DNA of 64,000 bases from NCBI GenBank assembly GCA_025618425.1, contig CM046846.1:28731385-28795384 (forward strand), written 5' to 3'. The notes below the pieces were generated by a model. That model searched no databases and was not told where the DNA came from. It saw only the letters and a program-made list of their open reading frames with translations. The first letter of the stretch is position 1. Every line of letters begins with the position of its first letter. Made by a program: the position numbers and the translations under genes. Source of the stretch: Heliocidaris tuberculata. Taxonomy: Eukaryota > Echinodermata > Echinoidea > Camarodonta > Echinometridae. Below are positions 51,501 to 60,925 of this stretch, piece by piece.

Positions 51501-52225
51501 ATAATTTTCCTTATCGAGGGCGTCCCATCTATATCTTAAAACTCTGGATCCGCCACTTTTGCTGCTTGCAATGTATGAAATAATGCCATAAATAAGAAAA
51601 TATGTTCGTTTCTGTATCTACAGTTATGTAAGTATATACAATGCATATTTATTCATAGAAACAACGCTGTCGCTTCTTTTTTTTTTTTTAACAATTTAGT
51701 CTGTAAAATTATAGTGACTGTACACATCATGGGCAGTATATATGGTACATAATTATGTACTCTTTATTCTTTGTCTTGGTTTCATTATCCTTACGATATA
51801 AAACTTGCATAATATCAAAACATGTAAAAGCATATATCTCGTTAAAGAAGTGAAAAGGCACATATTTAACTATTTTATTAATGAATGGCAGGATTGTAAT
51901 TTGAATACATTAGTGTTTTGATCTAATTATCTTTTGCAATTTTGCAAACATCATCAATCCATACGTAACATAAGAACATAGACATGGTGATGATCGTTTG
52001 TTTAGAATACTTTTCGAAAAAGAACAAAAATAATCAAACGAGAAGTTTAAAATATACAACAGATAGACAGCACTATTATCGTTAAAATATATATAAAACA
52101 TATGTGATAAAGACGTTATTTTCAACAACAATAAAAGTCTTAAAAAGTTGAATCCACACTAAAAAAAAATATTTTCCAAATATTGTGCAAATTATTCCCC
52201 ATTTGGAATTGCTCAGAAAGAGTAT
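48591..52225. other. No gene seen; downstream flank of the M6-like gene
   Basis: AT-rich with a (tca)n tract and ttgttg repeats at 51341. A stray ctggatccgccac at 51545 is an element end. The M6 3' UTR should start at 52225 going left; its end was not located. Confidence 0.6.
49842..49930 (+). repeat. TCA trinucleotide repeat
   Basis: tcatcatcatcttcat-type units; reads as H-rich peptide in one frame, not coding. Confidence 0.95.
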
Positions 52226-52384
52226 TTAATAGTATAGACTCTGTGCTAGTCGTTCTGATGATTTGTATGATGTCATCTCGTGAAGTTCGCGTTCCTCTTG
52301 CTTTCTCTTCTGGGCGTAGTCTTTCCACTGGTCGCCCACTTTCAGGTGCATCCAGTTACTCGACATACACGCGATGGAGTTGAC
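52226..52384 (-). CDS. M6: M6 terminal exon, C-terminal tail
   Basis: 52 codons plus TAA after the acceptor caaatgtaattttag. It encodes VNSIACMSSNWMHLK, then a charged tail with KRKQEERELHEM, TSYKSSERL and a terminal LYY. The order SxNW - KxEE-ELH - S-ERL is that of GPM6A/B rather than of the short PLP tail, and is the best evidence for the M6 subfamily. No polyadenylation site could be fixed downstream. Confidence 0.93.
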   Translation of the reverse strand, partial: VNSIACMSSNWMHLKVGDQWKDYAQKRKQEERELHEMTSYKSSERLAQSLYY

Positions 52385-55300
52385 CTAAAATTACATTTGA
52401 AAATAGAATAAAACATGAATGATATCGAAATAATCCGTCTCATGAAGACTAATTCCTGGCCTACCACCCAGACAACTTTAGGCTTACCCCGAACAACTGC
52501 CCCTTAGGACAATCAAACCAATTAGGCCTTCCCCATCAGGGACAGTGGTCTGGAATAGTCCAGAGGTTACAAGATTACACACATGACGTGCAGCGATATC
52601 CTTATCCACGTGTTTTGGTATATGTGGGGATGAGAAAGTCCATCTCACCAGGATTTAATAGAATACGGTAGATAATCCATAAATTTACCATTTACAATAT
52701 TATCATAACTATCATCATCATCACCGGGTAGATAAATTTATCATCTGTCCCTGAAAGTATACTTACCAAACCAAAAGTAACGAGTGCAGAACCTCCAACC
52801 ATTAGTGAGAAAAAGAGTATCATGTTGTTGCTCTGTAAACAGAATTATCAAATTTGACACGTTATTATTTCGATATGATATAATCATATAATTTTTTTTA
52901 ATCGGAATATTGGGCTACTTGGAATTAAAGAGTCGAATGTCTACGTGCGCCCGTTTGCATGTTGTTGGTTAAACTAAATAGTTTTCTTATAATGACGTCA
53001 TGATTTCTAATCGGTCTCATTATAGGACTGCACATGACATTAGCCAATGAAAGATTTATGTAATCATTTAAGTCTATACACATTTCTTTCTAATATACTT
53101 TCATATGTTTTGATACCTATTTTCCTTTCTAAACTTTACTGTAAAAGAATATATGATTTGATATGATTTGATTAGATTTGATTGCACTGGATGTTTATAT
53201 AGGCAGTACACTTTAAACCGTACTGAAATGTTAGTAAAGAAATAACGATTGTCAAAGCAAGTCCAATCAAATGAAATCACATCATTTTATTTCCACTTTA
53301 AAAACATATTACAAAAATCACTTACAAATCAGTATAATAAATAAAAGTGATGCACAAATACTTACAATGCTTTCAAGATTGTCCACTTCTAATATTTCAT
53401 CAATGTTTAACCCTGCAGATAGAAGAAAAGAAAATTATCATTTTTAAGCATATACTGACAAGTCTGTAAAACAATCGCGTGGCGTAACTAGGGGGAGGGG
53501 GGCACCGGGAATATGTGCCTCCAATTGAACGGCGAAATCATGAAATCGAGAGAAATAGACAGAAGGAAAAGGAGCAGAGGGAGAGAAACGGAAAAAGAAT
53601 ATGATACCACCTTCTCCCACCCCACCCCCGGTCGCTGGCCTTCTTCATTCGCCTTTCATCCACCGGACAAGATCGCCCCGAATGATACTAGTGCCCCCCC
53701 CCCCCATGACTGGACCCACGCTATTGAAACTATCTGCTAATAAACACCTCTCCTTCATCCTCTTATTGTAAATCACCCTCTTTCTCATTCTCATTCTTTG
53801 TGTTATTCTTCGTCTTATTTTTCTTTCTAATTATTTACATCTTCACCTGATCTCTTTATTATACATTTCCAAATTTATTATTTCATATTGCCCTTCTTTT
53901 TTCCTTACTCTTCCTTTTTATCTTGTTATCCGTGTTTATTTCTCTTCTCCTCCCTTCCATTTCAGATTCCTCCACGATATATAACTTCCACTTTTACTTC
54001 AGTCCTCGTATTTAGTCCGGCTCATGTTTACAAAAGTTTCTGTGAGTTCTGCAATCTTAAATCCATATCGTGCATGCAGTCGTGTGACAAATAGTCATTA
54101 AGCTCTTGTGATTATCTCATATTTTAAAACACCGAAATAGCTACTTTAAAAATACATAATACATACACGCACACTTACATTATGCTCGCCTTTATACATG
54201 ATATACAAAAAGATCACTTACTTCAATGTGAACGTCTATATGGCAGCATGTGTGGACAAAATATGACTTTACTTAAAATCACTGAACTAATAACAGAAGG
54301 CCTAGATAAAAAGACAGACAAGGATTCGACCATTTACCGTAGTACGAAAAATCTACCAGCGTTGGATCTGAACCATCACTGTATCCATAGTAACCACTAA
54401 TCATCATAGAGAATGTGAAGAGTAAGGTGGCTGCACACAAGATGGCTGCCCACAGCATCATTACTACGTAGTTGAAGAAAAGAGCCTGAGAGAACAAGAA
54501 AGGTGGTATATAAAAATACGATAAATCCAGAGGATAATAACTGATAATAACTGATAGGATTTTGAACAATATATTTTCGAGTACGTAAATAATATGGATT
54601 CTTACATTTTGGGACTTGCATAACATTACCTTAATTGTTGGAAAACTTAAAAAATCAGAATCCATATTTTCATTTTTCAAGGGTTTTCTATTCCCAAGAC
54701 AAACTTGGGGCCAACAGGGGCATTGCAGAGTGGCTTGTGTGACACCACCACTTTAAGACTTCTGTCGGCAAATTGGTGATTTTTCAAGAATTTTAAAACC
54801 TTGGATTCATGTCGGCAAAGTGGAAAAAAAAATATGTGAGAATCTCTCTTGTGTTTGAAACCTCTGTCAGCAACTACAAAATCTAAAAACCTGCTTTTCA
54901 ACCTAGCCGGCAAATCTCATAATTTGGTGAATTATTTTCATTGTTCTTGTTTGTAATCTTCCGCTAATTTGTCTATAACTTTCGTCCGACATCCCCTTCT
55001 GCACCCCATTCAAAAATGTCTGGCAATGCCCCTGAATATAGGGTGTGTTTTAGCTGCCAATTTTGTAAAGGGATAGGACACAAATATTCCCAAAATTATC
55101 TTTAAAAAAAAAGCATTATCACATTCCAAGTTGCCTTTTCTTGTCAAAAGTTTGAAAAGGGGGCACATTTTGGGGGTTAGGCCTATAATATGTTCACCCA
55201 TGGTAGCCTCTTAATGAGGGCCCTGCAATCATTACCCCGGCTTTAGAATGGCAACCATAGCGATCAGTGCATTCAAGGAATAAATCCTACCAGATACCCA

Positions 55301-56952
55301 TTTACTACACCTACACCTGGGTCGAGTGTGGCAAATGTAGATTAATGTCTTGTCAGAGGGCTGTGGCAGGGAATCGAACCCCGTACCTTTTGATCTGCAG
55401 TCCGGTGACTTATCCACTAGACCACAACACCTCTGTGGGCGTTATGTATAATGACTGGTTTTAAAAAACCGGTACGGGCCGGTTGTTGTGCCCTTCTACA
55501 TTTGCCAGCGATCAATCTCTCATTACCGTTCCAATGCATCCAAGAGAACTGCAACATAGACTACCGTCTTCACTGGCGAGTCTGGCGCTAGTTTGAGCCG
55601 TCGTCATGAAGGCATGGAATAGGAAACCGACCGCCCATACCATCATGAATGCTGTCCATGTATATACGCCGATTTGGATATAGTACACGCTGAAAGATAT
55701 AAAAGAATAAGTGAAATAAGACATAGGCCTACAATTACATGTATTTGGTGATGATATTTCAGAATAGTCTTAATCAAAGTAAATGTTGCGCGCAAGGAGG
55801 TGCATGCTGGTGTAGGACAGTTTCAGCCATCTATGCACCCGTATTGTAAAAATTCTGTAGACGAATGTTTAATTGTTTTCGGAAAATGAGTAAATCTTCA
55901 ATCTTTGCCGAAGAGATCTAAATTCTAGGATCATCCTAAATAATTGGCAGTAAATAAAGGAGTATGAAGACATAACCCTCGTCGGCAAAATGAATATTGG
56001 AGGACTTTCTCTCTTTTTCTCTTCCATTTCTTGGTAAAACTTTTCGGCAAAAATTGTTAAGTTTCGGCCTACAATCCCTCTTCCTCCCTCTGTTCCAAAT
56101 TTTTTAGCCACAGGTGCCCCGATTATACGCGGGCAACATTGATCGAAAGAATGACCATGCACTGCATGGAAATGAGATTGCAGACATGCCTATGTCCTGC
56201 TATCAAACAATGATAATTAAATGACACATGTATCCTTTCAATGTTTCATAATCAGAAATTTTTTAAAAATCGTATAGGTTTGGTAACCTCGTAATTATCT
56301 TTCTTTCCTTTTCTTTTTTTTTTCTTCATTTTTTCGCTACAGTCGTTTCCCCAAGCTCTTGTACAATTTTATATTCAAAGCATGATACATGCAGATCTAA
56401 CACACACCATTTCCCAACTAGGATTATACATTACAATCACATGGCTTTTCATCGATTTTTAGTAACTTCTCTCTCTCTCTGCTCATTTAGATATATATAT
56501 ATTTTCAACACAATGTAGAATCATTTTATTGAACACGTTCTAACGAATGCAGAATTTTTGTTATCTCATCATACTGACTAATCTTCAACCACCAAAGCGT
56601 ATCATGTCTGATTACTGTCGAAGAGTCGGAGCGATCCGAGGATTGCCGAATTACAGAACATGGCTTTTCATCAATTTTTTTATACAGTTGATCTCTCTGC
56701 TCTTTCATATTTTCACCACAGTTTAGCATCATTTTATTTTACATGTTCTAATACAATAATGAAAAAATCGTAGTTTTATCCCTTCATATACTTACTAATC
56801 TTCATCGACTGTGGCATAGAGTGTGTCATTACTCTCGAAGAGTCGGAGTGATTCGTTAAACCCGAGGATTGCCGAACTACAAAACATGGCGACTCCGATG
56901 CACTGCATGATGGCTCCTATGAGCGAAGCTACGGGTATCATACCACACCAAC
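52226..56952 (-). CDS. M6: M6 / proteolipid-family four-transmembrane protein, six coding exons (start exon uncertain)
   Basis: Exons at 56796-56952, 55527-55689, 54338-54485, 53366-53412, 52767-52832 and 52226-52384 join in frame through GT-AG introns (phases 2,0,1,0,0) into 246 residues, 247 if a separate ATG G exon is used. Numbering from that Met: TM1 about 7-31 (IPVASLIGAIMQCIGVAMFC), loop with sequons N34 and N43, TM2 56-81, cytoplasmic loop with Cys99, Cys100 and Cys105, TM3 109-137, short outer loop, TM4 175-200, cytoplasmic tail. The tail (MSSNWMHLK... then KQEERELHEM and SSERL) closely matches vertebrate GPM6A/B (LSANWAYVK, KEEQELHDI, SKERL). Family members act at the plasma membrane in neurite or filopodium growth and, as PLP/DM20, in myelin; the role here is inferred. 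Total length fits DM20 (about 241). Oddity: no cysteine in the TM3-TM4 loop, where relatives carry disulfides. Confidence 0.92.
52767..52832 (-). CDS. M6: M6 exon, TM4
   Basis: Exactly 66 nt, 22 codons, phase 0 on both sides: SNNMILFFSLMVGGSALVTF then GL. The acceptor is tctgtttacag and the donor TTG/gtaagt. Vertebrate PLP1 exon 6, which encodes the start of TM4, is also 66 nt, so the exon length appears conserved. Confidence 0.92.
53366..53412 (-). CDS. M6: M6 exon, second outer loop
   Basis: Length 47 nt: GG completing a glycine codon, then 15 codons for LNIDEILEVDNLESI. The acceptor ends cttctatctgcag and the donor is ATT/gtaagt. It is too short for the ORF threshold but is fixed by strong splice sites and matching phases on both sides. 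The PLP1 counterpart (exon 5, 74 nt) carries disulfide cysteines; this one has none and is acidic. Confidence 0.9.
53479..53727. mobile_element. hAT-type MITE in an M6 intron (between TM3-side exon C and exon D region, downstream side)
   Basis: Left end gcgtggcgtaactaggggga, right end gactggacccacgctattg, the inverse of the ccagccatt/tagcgtgggtcc block of related elements. It lies in the intron between the exons at 54338 and 53412. A short ORF inside is repeat sequence. Confidence 0.55.
54338..54485 (-). CDS. M6: M6 exon, TM3
   Basis: Length 148 nt, entering in phase 0 and leaving in phase 1. The acceptor is ttctctcag/GCT and the donor CTACG/gtaaat. It encodes ALFFNYVVMMLWAAILCAAT and the rest of TM3, then GYYGYSDGSDPTLVDFSYY at the start of the second outer loop. 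It is the counterpart of PLP1 exon 4 (169 nt from memory), 21 nt shorter, with no cysteines after the membrane segment. Confidence 0.93.
55213..55433 (-). mobile_element. tRNA-derived SINE in an M6 intron, second family
   Basis: Minus strand: GTGGTCTAGTGGATAAGTCA (55406-55425) and GGGTTCGATTCCC (55369-55381), both close to tRNA A and B boxes. Body as in the 34440 copy. It is in the same orientation as the gene and lies 94 bp below the TM2 exon. Confidence 0.8.
55527..55689 (-). CDS. M6: M6 exon, TM2 and cytoplasmic loop
   Basis: Length 163 nt; its first base C completes a Tyr codon with TA of the previous exon. A polypyrimidine acceptor (tatctttcag) precedes it and the donor is ACG/gtaatg. 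It encodes VYYIQIGVYTWTAFMMVWAV, then FLFHAFMTTAQ and the loop GSLCCSSLGCIGT. The cysteines sit where relatives have TTCGRC, which is often acylated in the family. DM20 exon 3 is 157 nt, so the PLP-specific extension is absent. Confidence 0.93.
56577..56664 (-). pseudogene. Decayed tandem copy of the 3' half of the M6 TM1 exon
   Basis: The minus strand matches the last ~94 nt of the functional exon (56796-56889) with substitutions and indels. It reads AMFCNSAILG-SLRLFDSNQ before a TGA, where the gene reads AMFCSSAILGFNESLRLFES. Nine bases (FNE) are missing and the donor gtaagt has become gtcagt. No acceptor precedes it. Flanking intron sequence is duplicated too, with units of about 219-226 bp starting at 56439 and 56658 at the motif acatggcttttcatc. 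Confidence 0.85.
56796..56952 (-). CDS. M6: M6 exon, TM1 and first outer loop
   Basis: Length 157 nt (2 + 51 codons + 2). The acceptor is ...cataacatag before GTTGGTGTGG; the donor is TTA/gtaagt. It encodes GWCGMIPVASLI through the end of TM1 (VAMFCSSAIL) and the loop FNESLRLFESNDTLYATVDED. FASL(V/I) and ALFC at the same places are hallmarks of PLP/M6. Two N-glycosylation sequons (NES, NDT) lie in the loop. It corresponds to PLP1 exon 2 (187 nt, from memory) in phase and content. Confidence 0.92.
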
Positions 56953-57066
56953 CTATGTTATGATACAGAACAACAGAAGTTATAATTTTAAACAAAAACC
57001 GTTTCAATCAATTACAACCGAGTATACTAATTAGAATATATTTAACCATACTTTGGTTTTATTTAC

Positions 57067-57070
57067 CCAT
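57067..57070 (-). CDS. M6: Candidate four-base start exon (ATG G) of the M6-like gene
   Basis: The TM1 exon begins in phase 1, so the previous exon must end with one base of a glycine or similar codon. On the minus strand ATGG followed by gtaaat lies here, only 114 bp before the TM1 exon. Joined, it would begin MGWCGMIPVASLI, like the MG starts of PLP1 and insect M6. Vertebrate PLP1 also has an exon 1 contributing just ATG G. Against it: the donor is not strong, the intron is very short, and the site lies in a 20-bp direct repeat whose other copy lacks the GT. A longer first exon further upstream is possible. Confidence 0.35.
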
Positions 57071-57127
57071 ACTTTGGTTTTATTTACCCAGGGTTGCCAC
57101 ATCTGCTCATCAGAATTATTTCTTCTC

Positions 57128-57312
57128 TTCCTGAGGGCCCTGCAATTACTATTACCCCCTCCCTCCCTCCCCCCCCCCCCCACCACTGCCATGTACCCAT
57201 TTAATACACCAGGGTAGAGAGGGACAAATGTGGGTAAAATACCTTGTCCAAGGATGTAAGCACCGAACAAGAATCGAACCCGGGACCTTTCGTATGAGAG
57301 TCAAAAGTCTTC
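57128..57312 (-). mobile_element. SINE fragment, second family, just upstream of the M6 start candidate
   Basis: gagggccctgcaatta matches the end of the 55213 copy; B box CCCGGGTTCGATTC on the minus strand (57271-57284). A box not clear; a poly-C expansion interrupts the body. Confidence 0.6.
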
Positions 57313-58812
57313 ATCATTATAATTATCATAGTGCTCCCACGAAAATGACAAAACATGCATCCTACCAGTAAATAGTGGTCAAGAGGTTTTTTTTTTATAT
57401 TTTATTTATGTGTTATATGTTTTATCTATATTCTAATTGATCGTCAATTTAATTTCTATAATGAACTAGCCATGAGATGTCTTAATTGAATAGACATTGA
57501 ATGGATTATACAAAATCACAAAGGCTAAATGAAGAAGACTTTTTATTATATGTTTTGATAGGCCAGGAGCCTGTCCCGAAATAGTCACCCCGTTTTACCC
57601 ATAAGATTTGACCCCGTAAAGTTACTTAGACCATCTAAGTCATTGACAAAAAGGTTGTCAGCCTGACCGTAGCCACCGGGTTTAGCCCCCAGAGCCCCCA
57701 AAAGAGACCCTAAAATCGGGTCGATTTCACCCCATCTCCCCCATGCACCAAACTTTGTCAGTAGGAAGTAGTATGACTTTTGAAACCCAAGTGGCATACT
57801 TTTGTTTTTGTTGGCTTGTCAGAGAATTTTGACTAAAAATGCACACCCAAAATAATATGATCTTATTGGGGGGGGGGGGGGGCTTAATTGCCAGAGAATT
57901 TTCAGAACATTGTGTCCCCCCCCCCCTTTTTTTTTAAACCAAACCCCTGGGTTAAGGTGTGTCTCCTGTGGACTCGATCAATCATCAAGTACGTTAATTG
58001 CTTTAAGAAAATGTTTACCGAGTGTTGAGTATTTGCCAAAGGTGCTACATTATGGGTCTGCGTAAACAACTTGGAATAACTAATTACTTGTTATTATTTC
58101 ACACTACTTTGTCAAACGGAAAAAACCCCGAACGGGATATAACTGCCATAGATTTCTCATTAAAAAGAGGGGGTGGGGCGTTATAGTTTTTTTCAACGAC
58201 TAGTGCATGGTTGATTCCATTCAGTGTAGAACAGATTGTAATGTACTTGTTCGTCCCACAAATTTCAAACAATCCTTCGACTGGTTTTCCTTAAACCCTT
58301 CCTTATCCGTCCCTGCGTACCCAACACAAGCACCTTGCTCCACGGGATTCTACGCCTTTTTCTCTGCATTATATCACCATGCTTTTATAATATTTCTCAT
58401 CATACTCCTTACATATATTACATTGCTTAGATAAATTCAAGTACAGTGGAAACATTAAATTAATTCGAATAAATTTGAACTTAATTTTATCTGCGAGGTG
58501 TGTTTAACTGAGGGGAACAAAGTACATGTATATTCATATTGATAATAATGTCTATATGCCTCGGTATTTCTGATATCTCAGGTTACAACATTGTGTTTGC
58601 ACAGTATATCTTTACGTGCCAGAGTTTTGCTTACACTCATATAATCATATTTTAATATAGTTCAATCGTCAATATGATGTTCTATGGAATAAAGCAATCA
58701 GCAATCTTCCAATTATGTTTGTACCTTTTCATACCGAAGACTTCTTATCTATTTATTCTTTTAATTTTTTTTCTACCATCTGTGAGAAACTAAAGGACTG
58801 TCGTTATCATAA
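57313..58812. other. No gene seen; possible upstream region of the M6-like gene
   Basis: Poly-G (57869) and poly-C (57917) tracts flanking ttgccagagaattttcaga, resembling the interior of the 58821 element. If the M6 start exon is long and distal it could be here or further right, but none was found. Confidence 0.5.
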
Positions 58813-58820
58813 GGTTGAGG

Positions 58821-59142
58821 CAGTGGCGGATTTAGGGGGGGGGGGGGCACGGACATTGTGCCCCTCCCCTTTTCGAACGGAAAACTTTTTTTTTTTTGCT
58901 TGTCAGAGAATTATGGAGAAAAACTGGACCCCATCGCCCCCCCCCCCTCCCACAGAGCGACTTTTGGAGGGTTGGCGAAAAATATTTTTTTCACCACCCC
59001 CCCCCCCCCCACTGAGCGACTTTTGGAGGGCTTGCGAGACAAAAAAAAAAAAAATACGGATCTCCCTCCAAGCAGTTTCCCAAAGTTGACAATCCTACAT
59101 TTGTGTGCCCCCCCCTTATACAAAATCCTGGATCCGCCCCTG
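58821..59142. mobile_element. hAT-type MITE (cagtggcgga ends), G/C-tract rich
   Basis: Starts cagtggcggatttagg and ends cctggatccgcccctg. Flanks ggttgagg (58813-58820) and ggttgaag (59143-59150) form an 8-bp duplication with one mismatch. Inside are runs of G or C at several places. The two 80-base internal segments near 58950 and 59010 (gagcgacttttggaggg) are tandem duplicates. Confidence 0.75.
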
Positions 59143-59286
59143 GGTTGAAGGTATTTTGCATGAGTGATCAAAGCAATGCCTCATACATCATTTTCAAAGA
59201 CTGAAATGAATGTAGTTAATGTATTTAAATTAACCTCTTCACCACTGAAATATCCAATTCCCACATGCTTAATACAGGGCCAATCA

Positions 59287-59426
59287 GGGGGAGCGTTTCA
59301 TCAAGTGTTTTGTCCGTGATTTTTACCGACAACTGTTATAAGCTACTGAAATGCTTGCATCTGAGTGGCTGAGAGCAAATTTGTCGGTAGAAATCACTGA
59401 CAAAACACTTGATGAAACGCTCCCCC
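59287..59426. mobile_element. Palindromic foldback element, family P, copy 3
   Basis: Arms gggggagcgtttcatcaagt ... gttttgtc/cgtgatttttaccgacaa with complementary right arm; core gttataagctactgaaatgc ... tctgagtggctgagagcaaa. Closest to copy 2 in arm sequence. Confidence 0.9.
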
Positions 59427-59666
59427 GGTTCCAGTATGCAATGGGTTAATTCTGATAGGATACACGAAGTGACAGGTTGCCATGTGTACACTGCTCTAAT
59501 TTCGTGAAAATGATTGTTTGCTTTCCTAAGAACGTTTCCGACTCAAAATATTAATGAAATTAATGTCAGAAAAGGTAATTTTTCATTGAGTCTGCATATC
59601 GATATCAAGAAATAGAGCTTTTTATGTATACGATCGCTTCAGTTGGGTTACTTACTCTCAAATCTG

Positions 59667-60323
59667 TTTAAAGGACCTATGAAATGCAAGTACATGTTGA
59701 TCTTTGATGATGTGTATTGTTCTGTACATCACAAAATTGACAACCATTTGATCTGAATATGTGTCATATATTTTTAAATATTTTTTGTAATTATTTTATT
59801 TTACCTGCTAAGCCCCGCCCCTGAAAAATCCTTTGGAGTCTGATTCTTCACATGACATCATCAGTCAATCATCATTCACCTAAAACAAGCCAAACAATAG
59901 ACACTGGTATGTACCTATCCCTCAGTTTAGCACCTGCTCACAATAGCATCGCATGATTTAATAGCAGATGCTATGTCAGAAATGCTCCAGCATCACAGGA
60001 AAAGAAAGGTACTGAAAATATGTTGTATGAAAACACACGATGCTATTGTGAGCAAGTACAAAAAAGAGAGATACTTTACATACCAGTGTCGTGTGCTTGG
60101 CTTGTTTTAGGTAACTGATGATTGACTGATGATGTCATGTGAAGAATCAGACTCCAAATGATTTTTTAGGGGCGGGGCTTAGCAGGTAAAATAAAATAAT
60201 TCTAAAAAATATTTAAAAATATATGACACATATTCAGATCAAATGGTTGTAAATTTTATGATGTACAGAACAATACACATCATCAAAGATCAACATGTAC
60301 TTGCATTCCATAGGTCCTTTAAA
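59667..60323. mobile_element. 657-bp near-palindromic foldback element
   Basis: Starts tttaaaggacctatgaaatg and ends with the inverse (cattccataggtcctttaaa). Arms of about 260 bp pair almost throughout, including gctaagccccgcccctgaaa and its complement. The central part is again inverted (tgctcacaatagcatcg ... cgatgctattgtgagca), so nearly the whole element can fold. No ORF. Confidence 0.9.
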
Positions 60324-60598
60324 AATGAAATGTCATGAATTTCTATTGCAGTTTGACCTCTCTCCATTGAAAATTCTGAATAAATCGAGTATTCGGTGCT
60401 GGTGGACAGATATGCCCTAAATTATTTCCCCCACGATCTTACACCAATCCTCAAACGTATCTTAACCTTTTAACTAAGTTAAAGTTTTCAACTGGAGAGG
60501 ATGCAAACTTTAATCACGGACTGTGTCTGTGGATGCCAGATTTCATTACATCGGTAATTTATCGAGGTTAAGAAAGAGGGCGTATATTACGGGCAGTG

Positions 60599-60925
60599 GC
60601 AATGGCGTAGCCTGGGTCCAGCCATTGAGGGACATTCGTTTCTTATGAGGGAGGGGGAAAGGGGCTGGTCTTAAATGCGAGAGTACAAAGCGATGATGGA
60701 AAGAGTGTGGGAGGGGTCAATGATCTTCTTTAGAATTTGAATTTTGAATTTCAATATGAAATACATTGTCTAATGGAAATTTGTTTTTCTAACATTAATT
60801 TTTAACATATCGTTTTTTTTTTCATATAGATATTCCTTTTCCCTCTCCATAGCTTGTATTTTGCTTTTCCCCCTTTTTTGTCATTTGATTGGGGGCACGT
60901 GCATTGGAGGTAATTGGATAGAGTG
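60599..60925. mobile_element. Truncated hAT-type MITE, 4264 family
   Basis: aatggcgtagcctgggtcca gccattgaggg matches the left end of the 31743 copy. The right end is degraded (gggggcacgtgcattgg region), so the end coordinate is approximate. Confidence 0.45.

Noticed and set aside
55369..55433. A tRNA gene on the minus strand in the M6 intron
   Set aside because: Same reason: tRNA-like head joined to a body shared with the copy at 34440.
58715..59171. ORFs of 86-124 codons on both strands
   Set aside because: They are read through the hAT-type element with G and C runs.
59651..59690. A donor (gtaagtaac on the minus strand) for an upstream M6 exon ending AGATTTGAGA
   Set aside because: The phase fits, but the would-be exon is made of the end of the 657-bp palindrome.
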